Below are positions 25,808-35,155 of a DNA stretch of 64,000 nt, piece by piece. This stretch comes from Metarhizobium sp017305935 (GTDB lineage: Bacteria; Pseudomonadota; Alphaproteobacteria; Rhizobiales; Rhizobiaceae): the NCBI RefSeq assembly GCF_029601685.1, contig NZ_JARRIR010000008.1, positions 287,347 to 351,346 of the forward strand, given 5' to 3'. A program made the translations under genes and the position numbers. The first letter of the stretch is position 1. Every line of letters starts with the position of its first letter. The notes beneath the pieces were generated by a model. That model was not told where the DNA came from. It saw only the letters and a program-made list of their open reading frames with translations, and did no database searches.

Positions 25808-26890
25808 ATGACGAATCAGCCGGACCATAGGGACTATCGCGTTATGCTCGAACGGACGCCGAGGCAGCGGGAACTGCATGTCGGTTTCAAGATGCTCTGC
25901 GAAAAGCTGCTGACGCGCGACGGCTACATGATCATGGAATCCGGCTGGAAACAGAAGGTCGCCCGCGCCCCGGTCCAGGCCGCAGACCTCCTGATCAAGC
26001 GCCCCAGCGATCCCGACACCACCGTCGTCGAATCGAAATTCTACCGCTCGCGCCGCATCGATCCCGTGCTGCTGCGCAATGCGCTGGACGAGTTGAAGCG
26101 CCATCGCGAGACGAAGAAGAGCAAATCGGCGCTGCTGATCGTCTCGGCCCAGACCACCCCCGCCATGCGGCAGGAGGCGGAAAAACTCGGTGTCACGCTG
26201 TGGGGCTTTGCCGAACTGTTGCAGATGACGGCGAAAACGCCGTCGCTGGCCGACAATCTCGCCGATCTCCTGCGCGACGGCGATCCCTCGACCGGCGACG
26301 TCTTTGCCGCCGAACTTGCCGTGCTGGAGGAACAATCCGGCCGCCAGCGCCCGCGCGGCGAAGGTGCCAAGATCGCCGCCGATCTCGACCTCGTCAAACC
26401 GATGCGCGACGGCAACAAGCGATTCGCCCAGCTTTGCGACCGGGCGATCCGTTATCTCTTCTCGGAGCAATTCCATCGCTGGGCGCCGCAGAACAATCCG
26501 GAAGACGGGTTGTTCCGCCCCGACCTGATCGCCCGCCTCGCCGCCGGCCATGATTTCTGGAGCGCGCTTTCGGGCGATTTCGACGGGCGCTACGGCCTGT
26601 TCCTGTTTCCCAACCAGGCCGAACCGCTCGGCCATGGCGCTATCCTCTCCGCCGAACGCTTCCTCTCTCGCCCGGCCCTGCGCCCCATGCTGCTGGTCGT
26701 CAGCCGCGCCGGCCTCGACGCCGGTGGCCGCCGCGCCGTGCAGGAAGCCCTGCGCCAGCGCGGCCACCTGATCCTGTCGCTGACGCTCGCCGAATTGAAG
26801 GACATGCTGACGGCCCGGGATCTCGGCGACGAATTCCACGACGTCTTGATCGACCGGATGTCGGAAATGTTGACCGACCTATCGATCTGA
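25808..26890 (+). CDS. Mrr-like restriction endonuclease with two PD-(D/E)xK-type domains
   Basis: 360 aa. The N-terminal domain (about 20-140) has the Mrr layout: RELHVGFKMLCEKLLTRDGY, then D60 in AADLLI and E75-S-K77 in TTVVESKFYRS, then SALLIVSAQTTPAMRQEAEK and VTLWGFAELL. These are the catalytic D and ExK of a PD-(D/E)xK nuclease. The C-terminal part (about 205-335) resembles a second nuclease-fold domain: GLFRPDLIARL, RYGLFLFPNQAEPLG, AERFLSRPALRPMLLVVSR and HLILSLTLAEL. The expected E and K are L266 and P268, so it looks catalytically dead. No methyltransferase, helicase or toxin partner is adjacent. Likely role: DNA cleavage or defence; target unknown. It lies between moeA and a palindromic repeat. 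Confidence 0.75.
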   Translation: MTNQPDHRDYRVMLERTPRQRELHVGFKMLCEKLLTRDGYMIMESGWKQKVARAPVQAADLLIKRPSDPDTTVVESKFYRSRRIDPVLLRNALDELKRHRETKKSKSALLIVSAQTTPAMRQEAEKLGVTLWGFAELLQMTAKTPSLADNLADLLRDGDPSTGDVFAAELAVLEEQSGRQRPRGEGAKIAADLDLVKPMRDGNKRFAQLCDRAIRYLFSEQFHRWAPQNNPEDGLFRPDLIARLAAGHDFWSALSGDFDGRYGLFLFPNQAEPLGHGAILSAERFLSRPALRPMLLVVSRAGLDAGGRRAVQEALRQRGHLILSLTLAELKDMLTARDLGDEFHDVLIDRMSEMLTDLSI

Positions 26891-26920
26891 TCTCTAAGAA
26901 CGAAAAACCGGCCACATGGA

Positions 26921-27098
26921 CCGGGGTCGGACTGGTGACAAACCTTGCCCCGCACTCTGTCGTCATCCTTGGGCTTGTCCCAAGGATCTGCTCACGCTCA
27001 CCAAACATTGGCGGTAATAGATTTATTTTGCGTGCTTGGATGCTCGGCACAAGGCCGAGCATGACGGTGGAGGGATTTTGTCATTAGCCTGACCCCGG
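26921..27098. repeat. palindromic intergenic repeat (RIME-like), copy A
   Basis: A nested structure. Outer arms 26921-26942 and 27077-27098 are near-perfect inverted repeats (TTTGTCA..AG....ACCCCGG type). Inside are two perfect hairpins: ATCCTTGGG (26965-26973) with CCCAAGGAT (26979-26987), and ATGCTCGG (27040-27047) with CCGAGCAT (27055-27062). The hairpin text is of the GTCATCC-TGGGCTTGTCCCA kind scattered in rhizobial intergenic regions. A related copy is at 53148-53243. No coding capacity. Confidence 0.7.
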
Positions 27099-27118
27099 CC
27101 GCATGGACCGGGGTTTTT
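27092..27118 (+). terminator. intrinsic terminator after the nuclease gene
   Basis: ACCCCGG (27092-27098) pairs with CCGGGGT (27108-27114), followed by a TTTTT run ending at 27118. It serves the plus-strand nuclease gene and lies just before the convergent pyrG stop codon. Confidence 0.6.
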
Positions 27119-27138
27119 GGTTGTTGGAATGGGCCGCC

Positions 27139-28767
27139 TCAGACGAGGCGGCTCTGTTCCAGCGCGGCCTCGATGAAGCTCGCAAACAGCGGATGCGGAT
27201 CGAACGGTCTGCTCTTCAGTTCCGGGTGATACTGGACGCCGATGAACCACGGGTGATCGGGATATTCCACCGTTTCCGGCAGCACACCATCCGGCGACAT
27301 GCCGGAGAATACCAGGCCGCAGGACTCCAGCCGATCCTTGTAATCGACATTGACCTCGTAGCGGTGGCGATGGCGCTCGGAAATATCCGTCGAGCCGTAG
27401 ATATCGGCGATCTTCGTGCCCTTCTTCAGCGCCGCCTTATAGGCGCCGAGACGCATGGTGCCGCCGAGATCGCCGGCAGCGACCCGCTTTTCAAGCTGGT
27501 TGCCCTTGATCCATTCAGTCATCAGGCCGACGACCGGCTCGCTGGTCGGGCCGAATTCGGTGGAGGAGGCCTCCTCGACGCCGGCGAGATTGCGCGCCGC
27601 CTCGATGACCGCCATCTGCATGCCGAAGCAGATGCCGAAATACGGCACCTTGCGCTCACGCGCGAAGCGGGCCGCCAGGATCTTGCCTTCCGAACCGCGC
27701 TCGCCAAAACCGCCGGGAACGAGGATGCCATGCACCTTTTCCAGATAGGGCGTCGGGTCTTCCTTCTCGAAGACTTCCGATTCGATCCATTCCAGCTTGA
27801 CGCGGGCGCGGTTGGCGATGCCGCCGTGATACAGCGCCTCGATCAGCGACTTATAGGCATCCTTGAGGCCGGTATACTTGCCGACGATGGCGATGGTCAC
27901 CTCGCCCTCCGGCGTGCGGATGCGGTTGCAGACCTCTTCCCACTGCTCTAGGCGTGGCTTGGGCGCCGGCTCGATGCCGAAGGCGGCCAGAACCTCGTTG
28001 TCGAGGCCTTCCTTGTGATAGGCCATCGGCACGTCATAGATGTGCGCCACGTCCAGCGCCTGGATGACGGCGGAGGGACGCACGTTGCAGAACAGCGACA
28101 GCTTGCGGCGTTCGGCTTCCGGGATTTCCCGGTCGGCGCGCACCAGCAGGATGTCGGGATGGATGCCCAGCGCCTGCAGCTCCTTGACGGAATGCTGCGT
28201 CGGCTTGGTCTTGAGTTCGCCGGCCGCCGGGATATAGGGCATCAGGGTCAGGTGGACATAGATCGCCGTGCCGCGCGGCAGGTCGTTGCCGAGCTGGCGG
28301 ATCGCCTCCATGAACGGCATCGCCTCGATATCGCCGACCGTGCCGCCGATTTCGCAGATGACGAAGTCGTAATCGTCATTGCCTTCGGTGACGAAGTCCT
28401 TGATCTCGTTGGTGACGTGCGGGATGACCTGCACGGTCGCGCCGAGATAGTCGCCGCGGCGTTCCTTGTCGATGATGTTCTTGTAGATGCGACCGGTGGT
28501 GATGTTGTCGGTCTTGGTGGCCGAACGCCCGGTAAAGCGCTCATAGTGGCCGAGATCGAGATCCGTCTCCGCGCCGTCGTCGGTGACGAACACTTCCCCG
28601 TGTTGGGTCGGGCTCATCGTGCCGGGATCGACGTTGAGATAGGGGTCAAGTTTCCGCAGGCGCACGCGATATCCGCGCGCCTGAAGCAAAGCTCCGAGTG
28701 CGGCTGCCGCAATTCCTTTTCCGAGGGAAGAAACCACGCCGCCTGTGATGAATACATATCGCGCCAT
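27139..28767 (-). CDS. pyrG: CTP synthase
   Basis: Glutamine-dependent amination of UTP to CTP, 542 aa. The N-terminal synthase domain begins MARYVFITGGVVSSLGKGI and contains LDPYLNVDPGTMSPTQHGEV and the ICEIGGTVGDIE region. The C-terminal glutaminase domain carries the nucleophile in PYFGICFGMQMAV, preceded by the oxyanion region LVPGGFGERGSEGK, and ends with the catalytic GVQYHPELKSRPFDPHPLF. ATG 28767 gives the standard family length; an upstream ATG adds eight residues. Same strand and order as secG and tpiA upstream, but separated from secG by a strong terminator. Confidence 0.98.
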   Translation of the reverse strand: MARYVFITGGVVSSLGKGIAAAALGALLQARGYRVRLRKLDPYLNVDPGTMSPTQHGEVFVTDDGAETDLDLGHYERFTGRSATKTDNITTGRIYKNIIDKERRGDYLGATVQVIPHVTNEIKDFVTEGNDDYDFVICEIGGTVGDIEAMPFMEAIRQLGNDLPRGTAIYVHLTLMPYIPAAGELKTKPTQHSVKELQALGIHPDILLVRADREIPEAERRKLSLFCNVRPSAVIQALDVAHIYDVPMAYHKEGLDNEVLAAFGIEPAPKPRLEQWEEVCNRIRTPEGEVTIAIVGKYTGLKDAYKSLIEALYHGGIANRARVKLEWIESEVFEKEDPTPYLEKVHGILVPGGFGERGSEGKILAARFARERKVPYFGICFGMQMAVIEAARNLAGVEEASSTEFGPTSEPVVGLMTEWIKGNQLEKRVAAGDLGGTMRLGAYKAALKKGTKIADIYGSTDISERHRHRYEVNVDYKDRLESCGLVFSGMSPDGVLPETVEYPDHPWFIGVQYHPELKSRPFDPHPLFASFIEAALEQSRLV

Positions 28768-28860
28768 GGGAGTCACCGGATACCTTTTCACAAACGATTC
28801 CGCCAGCCCTAAAAGACATCGTCACGATGTTTCCTGGGGACAGGCGGCGGATATTGAACA

Positions 28861-28893
28861 AAAGAAAACCGGCAGGTCTTGCGAACCTGCCGG
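28861..28893 (-). terminator. intrinsic terminator of secG
   Basis: A perfect 9-bp stem (28869-28877 with 28885-28893) and 7-base loop, followed on the minus strand by TTTTCTTT. It lies 24 bp past the secG stop codon and separates secG from pyrG. Confidence 0.75.
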
Positions 28894-28916
28894 GATGGGA
28901 TCGAGGCGGGGACGGG

Positions 28917-29336
28917 TTATTGCCCCGTCGGAACGCCCGTATTGGTGGCCGGAGCCGCCGGGGCCGGCGTCGTGGCCGCGCCATCGGTCGGAACTGCCGT
29001 GCCTTCGCCCGGAGCCGGCGTGCCGGTGCCCTGAGCCGGGCCGAGCTGGTCGAGAACGCCGCTGCCCTGGCCGGCCGTGCCCTGCTGGATACGGTCGAGG
29101 ATATCGGTCGGGCGCGATTCGAAGCGCGACAGGATGCCGAGGCCGAGCGAGGTCGCGAAGAACAGCGCCGCCAGGATTGCAGTGGTGCGCGTCAGCGCAT
29201 TGGCCGTGCCGCGCGCCGACATGAAGCCGGAGCCGCCGCCGATGCCGAGCCCGCCGCCTTCCGAACGCTGGATCAGCACGACGCCCACCAGGGCGAGCAC
29301 GATCATGAGATGAATGACGATCAATACGGTCTGCAT
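28917..29336 (-). CDS. secG: preprotein translocase subunit SecG
   Basis: Inner-membrane component of the SecYEG channel, 139 aa. The first membrane helix (TVLIVIHLMIVLALVGVVLI) is followed by the conserved QRSEGGGLGIGGGSGFMSAR cytosolic loop and the second helix ILAALFFATSLGLGIL. The C-terminal tail, from about residue 85, is a low-complexity Gly/Thr/Ala/Pro extension, which is usual in alphaproteobacterial SecG. It lies between tpiA and pyrG on the same strand. Confidence 0.95.
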   Translation of the reverse strand: MQTVLIVIHLMIVLALVGVVLIQRSEGGGLGIGGGSGFMSARGTANALTRTTAILAALFFATSLGLGILSRFESRPTDILDRIQQGTAGQGSGVLDQLGPAQGTGTPAPGEGTAVPTDGAATTPAPAAPATNTGVPTGQ

Positions 29337-29434
29337 GGGTTTCCAGTCCTGCCCTGAACCAGGGCAAAGTCAAAACGCGTTTGGCGGCTCTTTACATGAG
29401 GCCGCGGCCTATTCCAAGCCCCTGCGTGGTTTTC

Positions 29435-30205
29435 TCAATCCAGCAATTCTTTATACGCACCATAAATGGCGAGGAAATCCGCCGCTTTCAAGCTGGCGCC
29501 GCCGACCAGCGCGCCGTCGACATTGGCAATGCCCATCAGCTCGACCGCGTTGGAAGGCTTGACCGAGCCGCCGTAAAGAATGCGCATCACCTTGCCGGCG
29601 GCGCCGAAACGGGCGACCAGCTCGGCGCGCATGAAGGCATGGGCCTCCTCGACATCCGCCGCCGTCGGCGTCAGGCCGGTGCCGATCGCCCAGACCGGCT
29701 CATACGCGATGACGGTGTTTTCCGCCGTCGCACCGTCCGGCACTGAACCAGCAAGCTGGCGCTTGAGGATGTCCAGCGTCTGTCCGTTCTTGCGCTCGTC
29801 CGCCGTCTCGCCGATGCAGACGATGGCGGTGAGATCGGCATCATGGGCGGCTTCGGCCTTGGCGCGCACCAGATGGTCGGTCTCGGCGTGGTCGGTGCGG
29901 CGCTCGGAATGGCCGACGATGACATAGGTGCCGAAGCAATCGGCGATCATGGCGGCGGAAATATCGCCGGTATGGGCGCCGGAGACGTTCTGGTGGCAAT
30001 CCTGCGCGCCGATGGCCAGCGGGCTGTCGGTGCAGAGCGCGGTCGCGACATAGAGCAGCGTCGAGGGCGGGCAGATCAGCGCCTCGACCTTGGCGGCCAT
30101 CGGGCCGCTGACGCCGGCGGCAATCGCCTTGATCTGGTCCAGCGAGTCGCGGGTGCCGTTCATCTTCCAGTTTCCCGCCACCAGCGGACGCACGTCAGGG
30201 GTCAT
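29435..30205 (-). CDS. tpiA: triose-phosphate isomerase
   Basis: Interconverts dihydroxyacetone phosphate and glyceraldehyde 3-phosphate in glycolysis and gluconeogenesis. 256 aa. Catalytic residues are visible: the Lys in LVAGNWKMNG, the His in VIVGHSERR, and the Glu in VIAYEPVWAIGTGLTPT, which also holds the flexible loop; ILYGGSVKPSN is the phosphate site. ATG 30205 has AGGAAC 8 bases upstream; longer in-frame extensions are basic and non-family. Divergent from the 28-codon frame at 30443. Confidence 0.97.
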   Translation of the reverse strand: MTPDVRPLVAGNWKMNGTRDSLDQIKAIAAGVSGPMAAKVEALICPPSTLLYVATALCTDSPLAIGAQDCHQNVSGAHTGDISAAMIADCFGTYVIVGHSERRTDHAETDHLVRAKAEAAHDADLTAIVCIGETADERKNGQTLDILKRQLAGSVPDGATAENTVIAYEPVWAIGTGLTPTAADVEEAHAFMRAELVARFGAAGKVMRILYGGSVKPSNAVELMGIANVDGALVGGASLKAADFLAIYGAYKELLD

Positions 30206-30442
30206 TCTCGTCGTTCCTTGCTTGTCGTGTGCGGGAAATACCTGCCCTGCCGTCAGCCGACTTACGCTACGGCAAGGCGCTCTTCCCTTGAAATTCCTCG
30301 GTCTCTGTCTTAACCGGACTTTCCGCATAATCAACGGGATTTGCGGCCGCCCGCCGCAAGTCCGCCCGATTCAGCCGCAGAAGATCGCCGGAACTTTCGA
30401 TTTCGCGTCTGCGTTTCTACGAGAGGGAAAGGATCACGAGAT

Positions 30443-30529
30443 ATGAGCGACCTTCTTGTTCATTACGCGGTGATCGGCGCCATTGCGACGGTCATCACCA
30501 GCGCCCTGTACGTCGCCTTGCACGGCTGA
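30443..30529 (+). CDS. 28-aa putative single-span membrane peptide
   Basis: Short frame (MSDLLVHYAVIGAIATVITS onward, ending ALYVALHG) with AAAGGA 9 bases upstream of ATG 30443. Apart from a few N-terminal residues it is one hydrophobic helix, long enough to cross the membrane once. It sits alone between divergent tpiA and the convergent hydrolase gene, whose stop codon is 7 bp after its own. The name of any family is unknown to me. Support is the ribosome site plus a clean membrane-helix composition. Confidence 0.5.
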   Translation: MSDLLVHYAVIGAIATVITSALYVALHG

Positions 30530-30536
30530 CCGCAGA

Positions 30537-31415
30537 TCAACGCGAAAGCAGCCAGTTCAGAACCTCGCGCCAGTCGGTCATGCGCACCGGCGTTCCATGC
30601 GAACCTGTTTCGAAAAGGGTGAAACGCACCGGATAACCCGCCTTGTGCAGCCGGTCGTAGAGGGCGATCTGGTCGGTCGCGGCATAGACCTTGTCGGCGC
30701 TGCCATGGGTGAAGAAAACAGGCTTTTTCGCCTTGTGGAATGCGCTCTTGGAAAAGTCCGGATCGGTCGCCCCACCCAGAACCGCCATGCCGGACAAGGC
30801 CGCAACGGCCTTCGCATCGCGCGAAACACCCCAGCAGATGAAACTGCCCATCGAGGCGCAGGTGAGGATCACCGGCCGGCCGGGCGCCTGCGCTGCCGTA
30901 TGGGCGATGAGATCGGCAATCGCCGTTGCACCGGCGCTGTCGAAGCTTTTGACGCTCGGGGCGTAATAGACGCCGCCGTTTTCCACCGCGAGGTTCTTCA
31001 GCCGGTTGAAATTACCGCCGAACGTATAGTCGTTGGCCCCCAGCCGGCGATCACCCCCGCGCCCGTGGATGAAGATGACGGTGAAGGCCGCCCCTGTCGC
31101 CTGGCCGGCGCGAAAGACATCCAGCGGGCCGGAGGGCAGCGCCAGCGTCTCGTTCGCCTGCGCCTTGCGGACGCCGAGCGAGACATAGGCGGATTTGACC
31201 CGCTTTTCGGGGATCTGGTCGCGGCCGTTGATGTCGCGCATTTCCTGGTAATCGACATGGCGGAAATCGCCGCCGTCGCGCTGGTCGAGGAGAATCTGTG
31301 CCGAAAACAGCTCGTCCTTGAACGGTTTCAGCGCCCCCGCAGCCTGCGACAAAGCCGGCGAAACCAGCGAAAATGCCGCCGCCAAGGCCAGAAAACGGAA
31401 ATGAACTGTGGACAT
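30537..31415 (-). CDS. secreted alpha/beta-hydrolase-fold protein
   Basis: 292 aa from ATG 31415 (MSTVHFRFLALAAAF), with a signal peptide ending near ALSQAAGA. The alpha/beta-hydrolase elements are in order: oxyanion region FTVIFIHGRGGDRRLGAND, nucleophile Ser in ILTCASMGSFICWG (the GxSxG equivalent is CASMG), acid in FFTHGSADKVY and His in FETGSHGTPVRMTDW. It looks like a serine esterase or carboxylesterase/phospholipase-type enzyme in the periplasm. The substrate is unknown. It is divergent from parE and convergent with the 28-aa frame. Confidence 0.8.
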   Translation of the reverse strand: MSTVHFRFLALAAAFSLVSPALSQAAGALKPFKDELFSAQILLDQRDGGDFRHVDYQEMRDINGRDQIPEKRVKSAYVSLGVRKAQANETLALPSGPLDVFRAGQATGAAFTVIFIHGRGGDRRLGANDYTFGGNFNRLKNLAVENGGVYYAPSVKSFDSAGATAIADLIAHTAAQAPGRPVILTCASMGSFICWGVSRDAKAVAALSGMAVLGGATDPDFSKSAFHKAKKPVFFTHGSADKVYAATDQIALYDRLHKAGYPVRFTLFETGSHGTPVRMTDWREVLNWLLSR

Positions 31416-31609
31416 GTGGCCGCTTACCTGTTGTGGATAAGGATGAGCCTTGCCATCGCGGACGGCTCGACGCAATCCTTGTTGCCAAATATGTTCCCGA
31501 TATGTTTACGGGAATCACGCCCGATTCGCCGGGCATCAGGATTGAAGGACGCGGCATGCGCCGAAACGTTGCGCGACATGCGCCTGAGGAAGCCGATCTG
31601 AAAAGCTCG

Positions 31610-33670
<2,061 letters not shown>

Positions 33671-33701
33671 GCGTGCTCTCGGATCGACAATCGTTCCGGT
33701 G

Positions 33702-33732
33702 CCGTAAATCGCCGCCATACGGCGATTTACGG
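33702..33732 (+). terminator. terminator hairpin of parE
   Basis: A perfect 13-bp stem (33702-33714 with 33720-33732) and CCATA loop, 31 bp after the parE stop codon. The following TTAAGCCTTCCTTAAG is only moderately T-rich. Confidence 0.5.
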
Positions 33733-33747
33733 TTAAGCCTTCCTTAA
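33733..33747. promoter_or_regulatory. CtrA-type site TTAA-N7-TTAA
   Basis: TTAA (33733-33736), seven bases, TTAA (33744-33747). It matches the core of the CtrA box but has G rather than C after the second half. It abuts the parE terminator and is about 230 bp upstream of the AI-2E permease gene. Confidence 0.35.
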
Positions 33748-33979
33748 GTCGCAATTTCCTGCTCAAGGCAGGCTGCGCGCCGGGTTCGGCGGGCGCAAAC
33801 TGCGGGGTGCGAAGCTGTTAACGCAGCTTCGCCATATTGTCTTAGCCATTGCCTGCCACAATAGCCGCGGTTGATCGCCCGAAAGATGCGGTTGCGCCGC
33901 CTTGCAACATCGGCATCGATCTCCCATAGTTTGAAGACCTGAAACCGCGAAGATACTGACTTTGAGCTCCTTGGAACCG

Positions 33980-35155
33980 ATGAGACACCGAAACGAACAG
34001 CGCTGGCTCGGCCCCGCGACGCCGCCGCGCACGGCGCTGGTGTCCTCAGTCTCGGCCGCGCGCTGGCTGCTGGTGCTGATCGTCGCCGCGGGCATCTATT
34101 TCTTCTACGGTTTCGTCGTTCCGGTGCTGGCCGCCCTCGTCATCGGCTTTGCAAGCTGGCCGCTGTTCAAGCGTCTGCAGCGCCATGTCGGCGGCAGTTC
34201 CACCATCGCAGCCTCCCTCGCCATCGCGCTGATTCTCACCTTCCTGGTCGTGCCGCTGACGATCGCCGTGCTCTACACGATCGACGAAGTGCGGCAATGG
34301 GTGATGTGGGTGATCGAGGCCAACCGCGAAGGCTCGACCGCGCCGGACTGGATGCTGGCATTGCCGGTCGTCGGCGACTGGATCGGCGACATGTGGGCGA
34401 AACATATCGGCAGCCCCGGCGCCATCGGCGCACTGATCCAGATGGCGAGCGGCGCCAATATCGGCAATATCTACCGCGCCGTGCTGGCCGCCGGCGGCGG
34501 CGCCTTCCACCTTTTCCTGACGTTGCTGTTCATGATGATCGCGTTGTTTTTCGTCTATCGCAACGGCGCTGATTTTTCCCGCCAGGTCGACCTGATCGGC
34601 GAACGCATCCTGCCGACCCGCTGGGAGCGCATTTCCCGGGTCGTGCCGGCGACCATCAGTTCCACCGTCACCGGCATGACCCTGATCGCCATCGGCGAGG
34701 GCATCGTGCTCGGCACCGCCTATTGGGTGGCGGGCGTGCCCTCGCCCGTGACGCTCGGCGTCATCACCGGATTCATGGCGCTGGTGCCGGGCGGCGCACC
34801 GCTGTCCTTCACGCTGATTTCGCTCTATCTCATTGCCAGCGGCAACCCGGTATCCGGCATCGGCCTGTTCCTCTGGGGCTCGATCGAACTGTTCATCGTC
34901 GACAAGACCTTGCGCCCTCGCCTCGTTGGCGGACCGATCAAGCTGCCTTTCCTGCCGACGTTCTTCGGGTTGATCGGCGGTGTCAAGACGATGGGTTTCC
35001 TCGGTCTGTTCATCGGCCCCGTTCTGATGGCCCTGCTGGTCGCCATCTGGCGCGAATGGCTGCGCGAGGCGGAACTGACCGCCGTCGACGAGCAGGAGGC
35101 CAGCATGCCGCCGCCGAAACCGGCGCCGGTTTCCAAGACGCAGGAAGCCGTCTGA
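33980..35155 (+). CDS. AI-2E (PerM/TqsA) family permease
   Basis: 391-aa integral membrane protein with about eight predicted helices. Hydrophobic segments near residues 30-60 and 65-85 precede a long soluble loop (about 90-150), then more helices. Family signatures are FFVYRNGADF, SSTVTGMTLIAIGEGIVLG, GFMALVPGGAPLSF, LFLWGSIELFIVDKTLRPRL, and PTFFGLIGGVKTMGFLGLFI followed by GPVLMALLVAIWREW. Family members export small signals or ions (TqsA with AI-2, others Na+/H+), so the substrate here is unknown. ATG 33980 is preferred to TTG 33962. Its stop codon abuts that of the convergent DUF2336 gene. Confidence 0.87.
   Translation: MRHRNEQRWLGPATPPRTALVSSVSAARWLLVLIVAAGIYFFYGFVVPVLAALVIGFASWPLFKRLQRHVGGSSTIAASLAIALILTFLVVPLTIAVLYTIDEVRQWVMWVIEANREGSTAPDWMLALPVVGDWIGDMWAKHIGSPGAIGALIQMASGANIGNIYRAVLAAGGGAFHLFLTLLFMMIALFFVYRNGADFSRQVDLIGERILPTRWERISRVVPATISSTVTGMTLIAIGEGIVLGTAYWVAGVPSPVTLGVITGFMALVPGGAPLSFTLISLYLIASGNPVSGIGLFLWGSIELFIVDKTLRPRLVGGPIKLPFLPTFFGLIGGVKTMGFLGLFIGPVLMALLVAIWREWLREAELTAVDEQEASMPPPKPAPVSKTQEAV

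Larger units (their letters stand above)
33671..33979. other. intergenic region between parE and the AI-2E permease gene
   Basis: About 310 bp. It holds the parE terminator hairpin (33702-33732), a CtrA-type TTAA-N7-TTAA site (33733-33747), and a second perfect 9-bp hairpin, GCGAAGCTG (33809-33817) with CAGCTTCGC (33824-33832), around a TTAACG loop. No coding frame is supported. Confidence 0.5.

Noticed and set aside
31556..31609. 18-residue N-terminal extension of ParE from ATG 31556
   Set aside because: The ribosome site there is good, but the added residues look unlike the family N-terminus; left as an alternative start, not a separate feature.
33809..33832. Hairpin with TTAACG loop as a second parE terminator
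   Set aside because: No T-run follows and a better-placed hairpin (33702-33732) exists; kept only as a note for the intergenic region.
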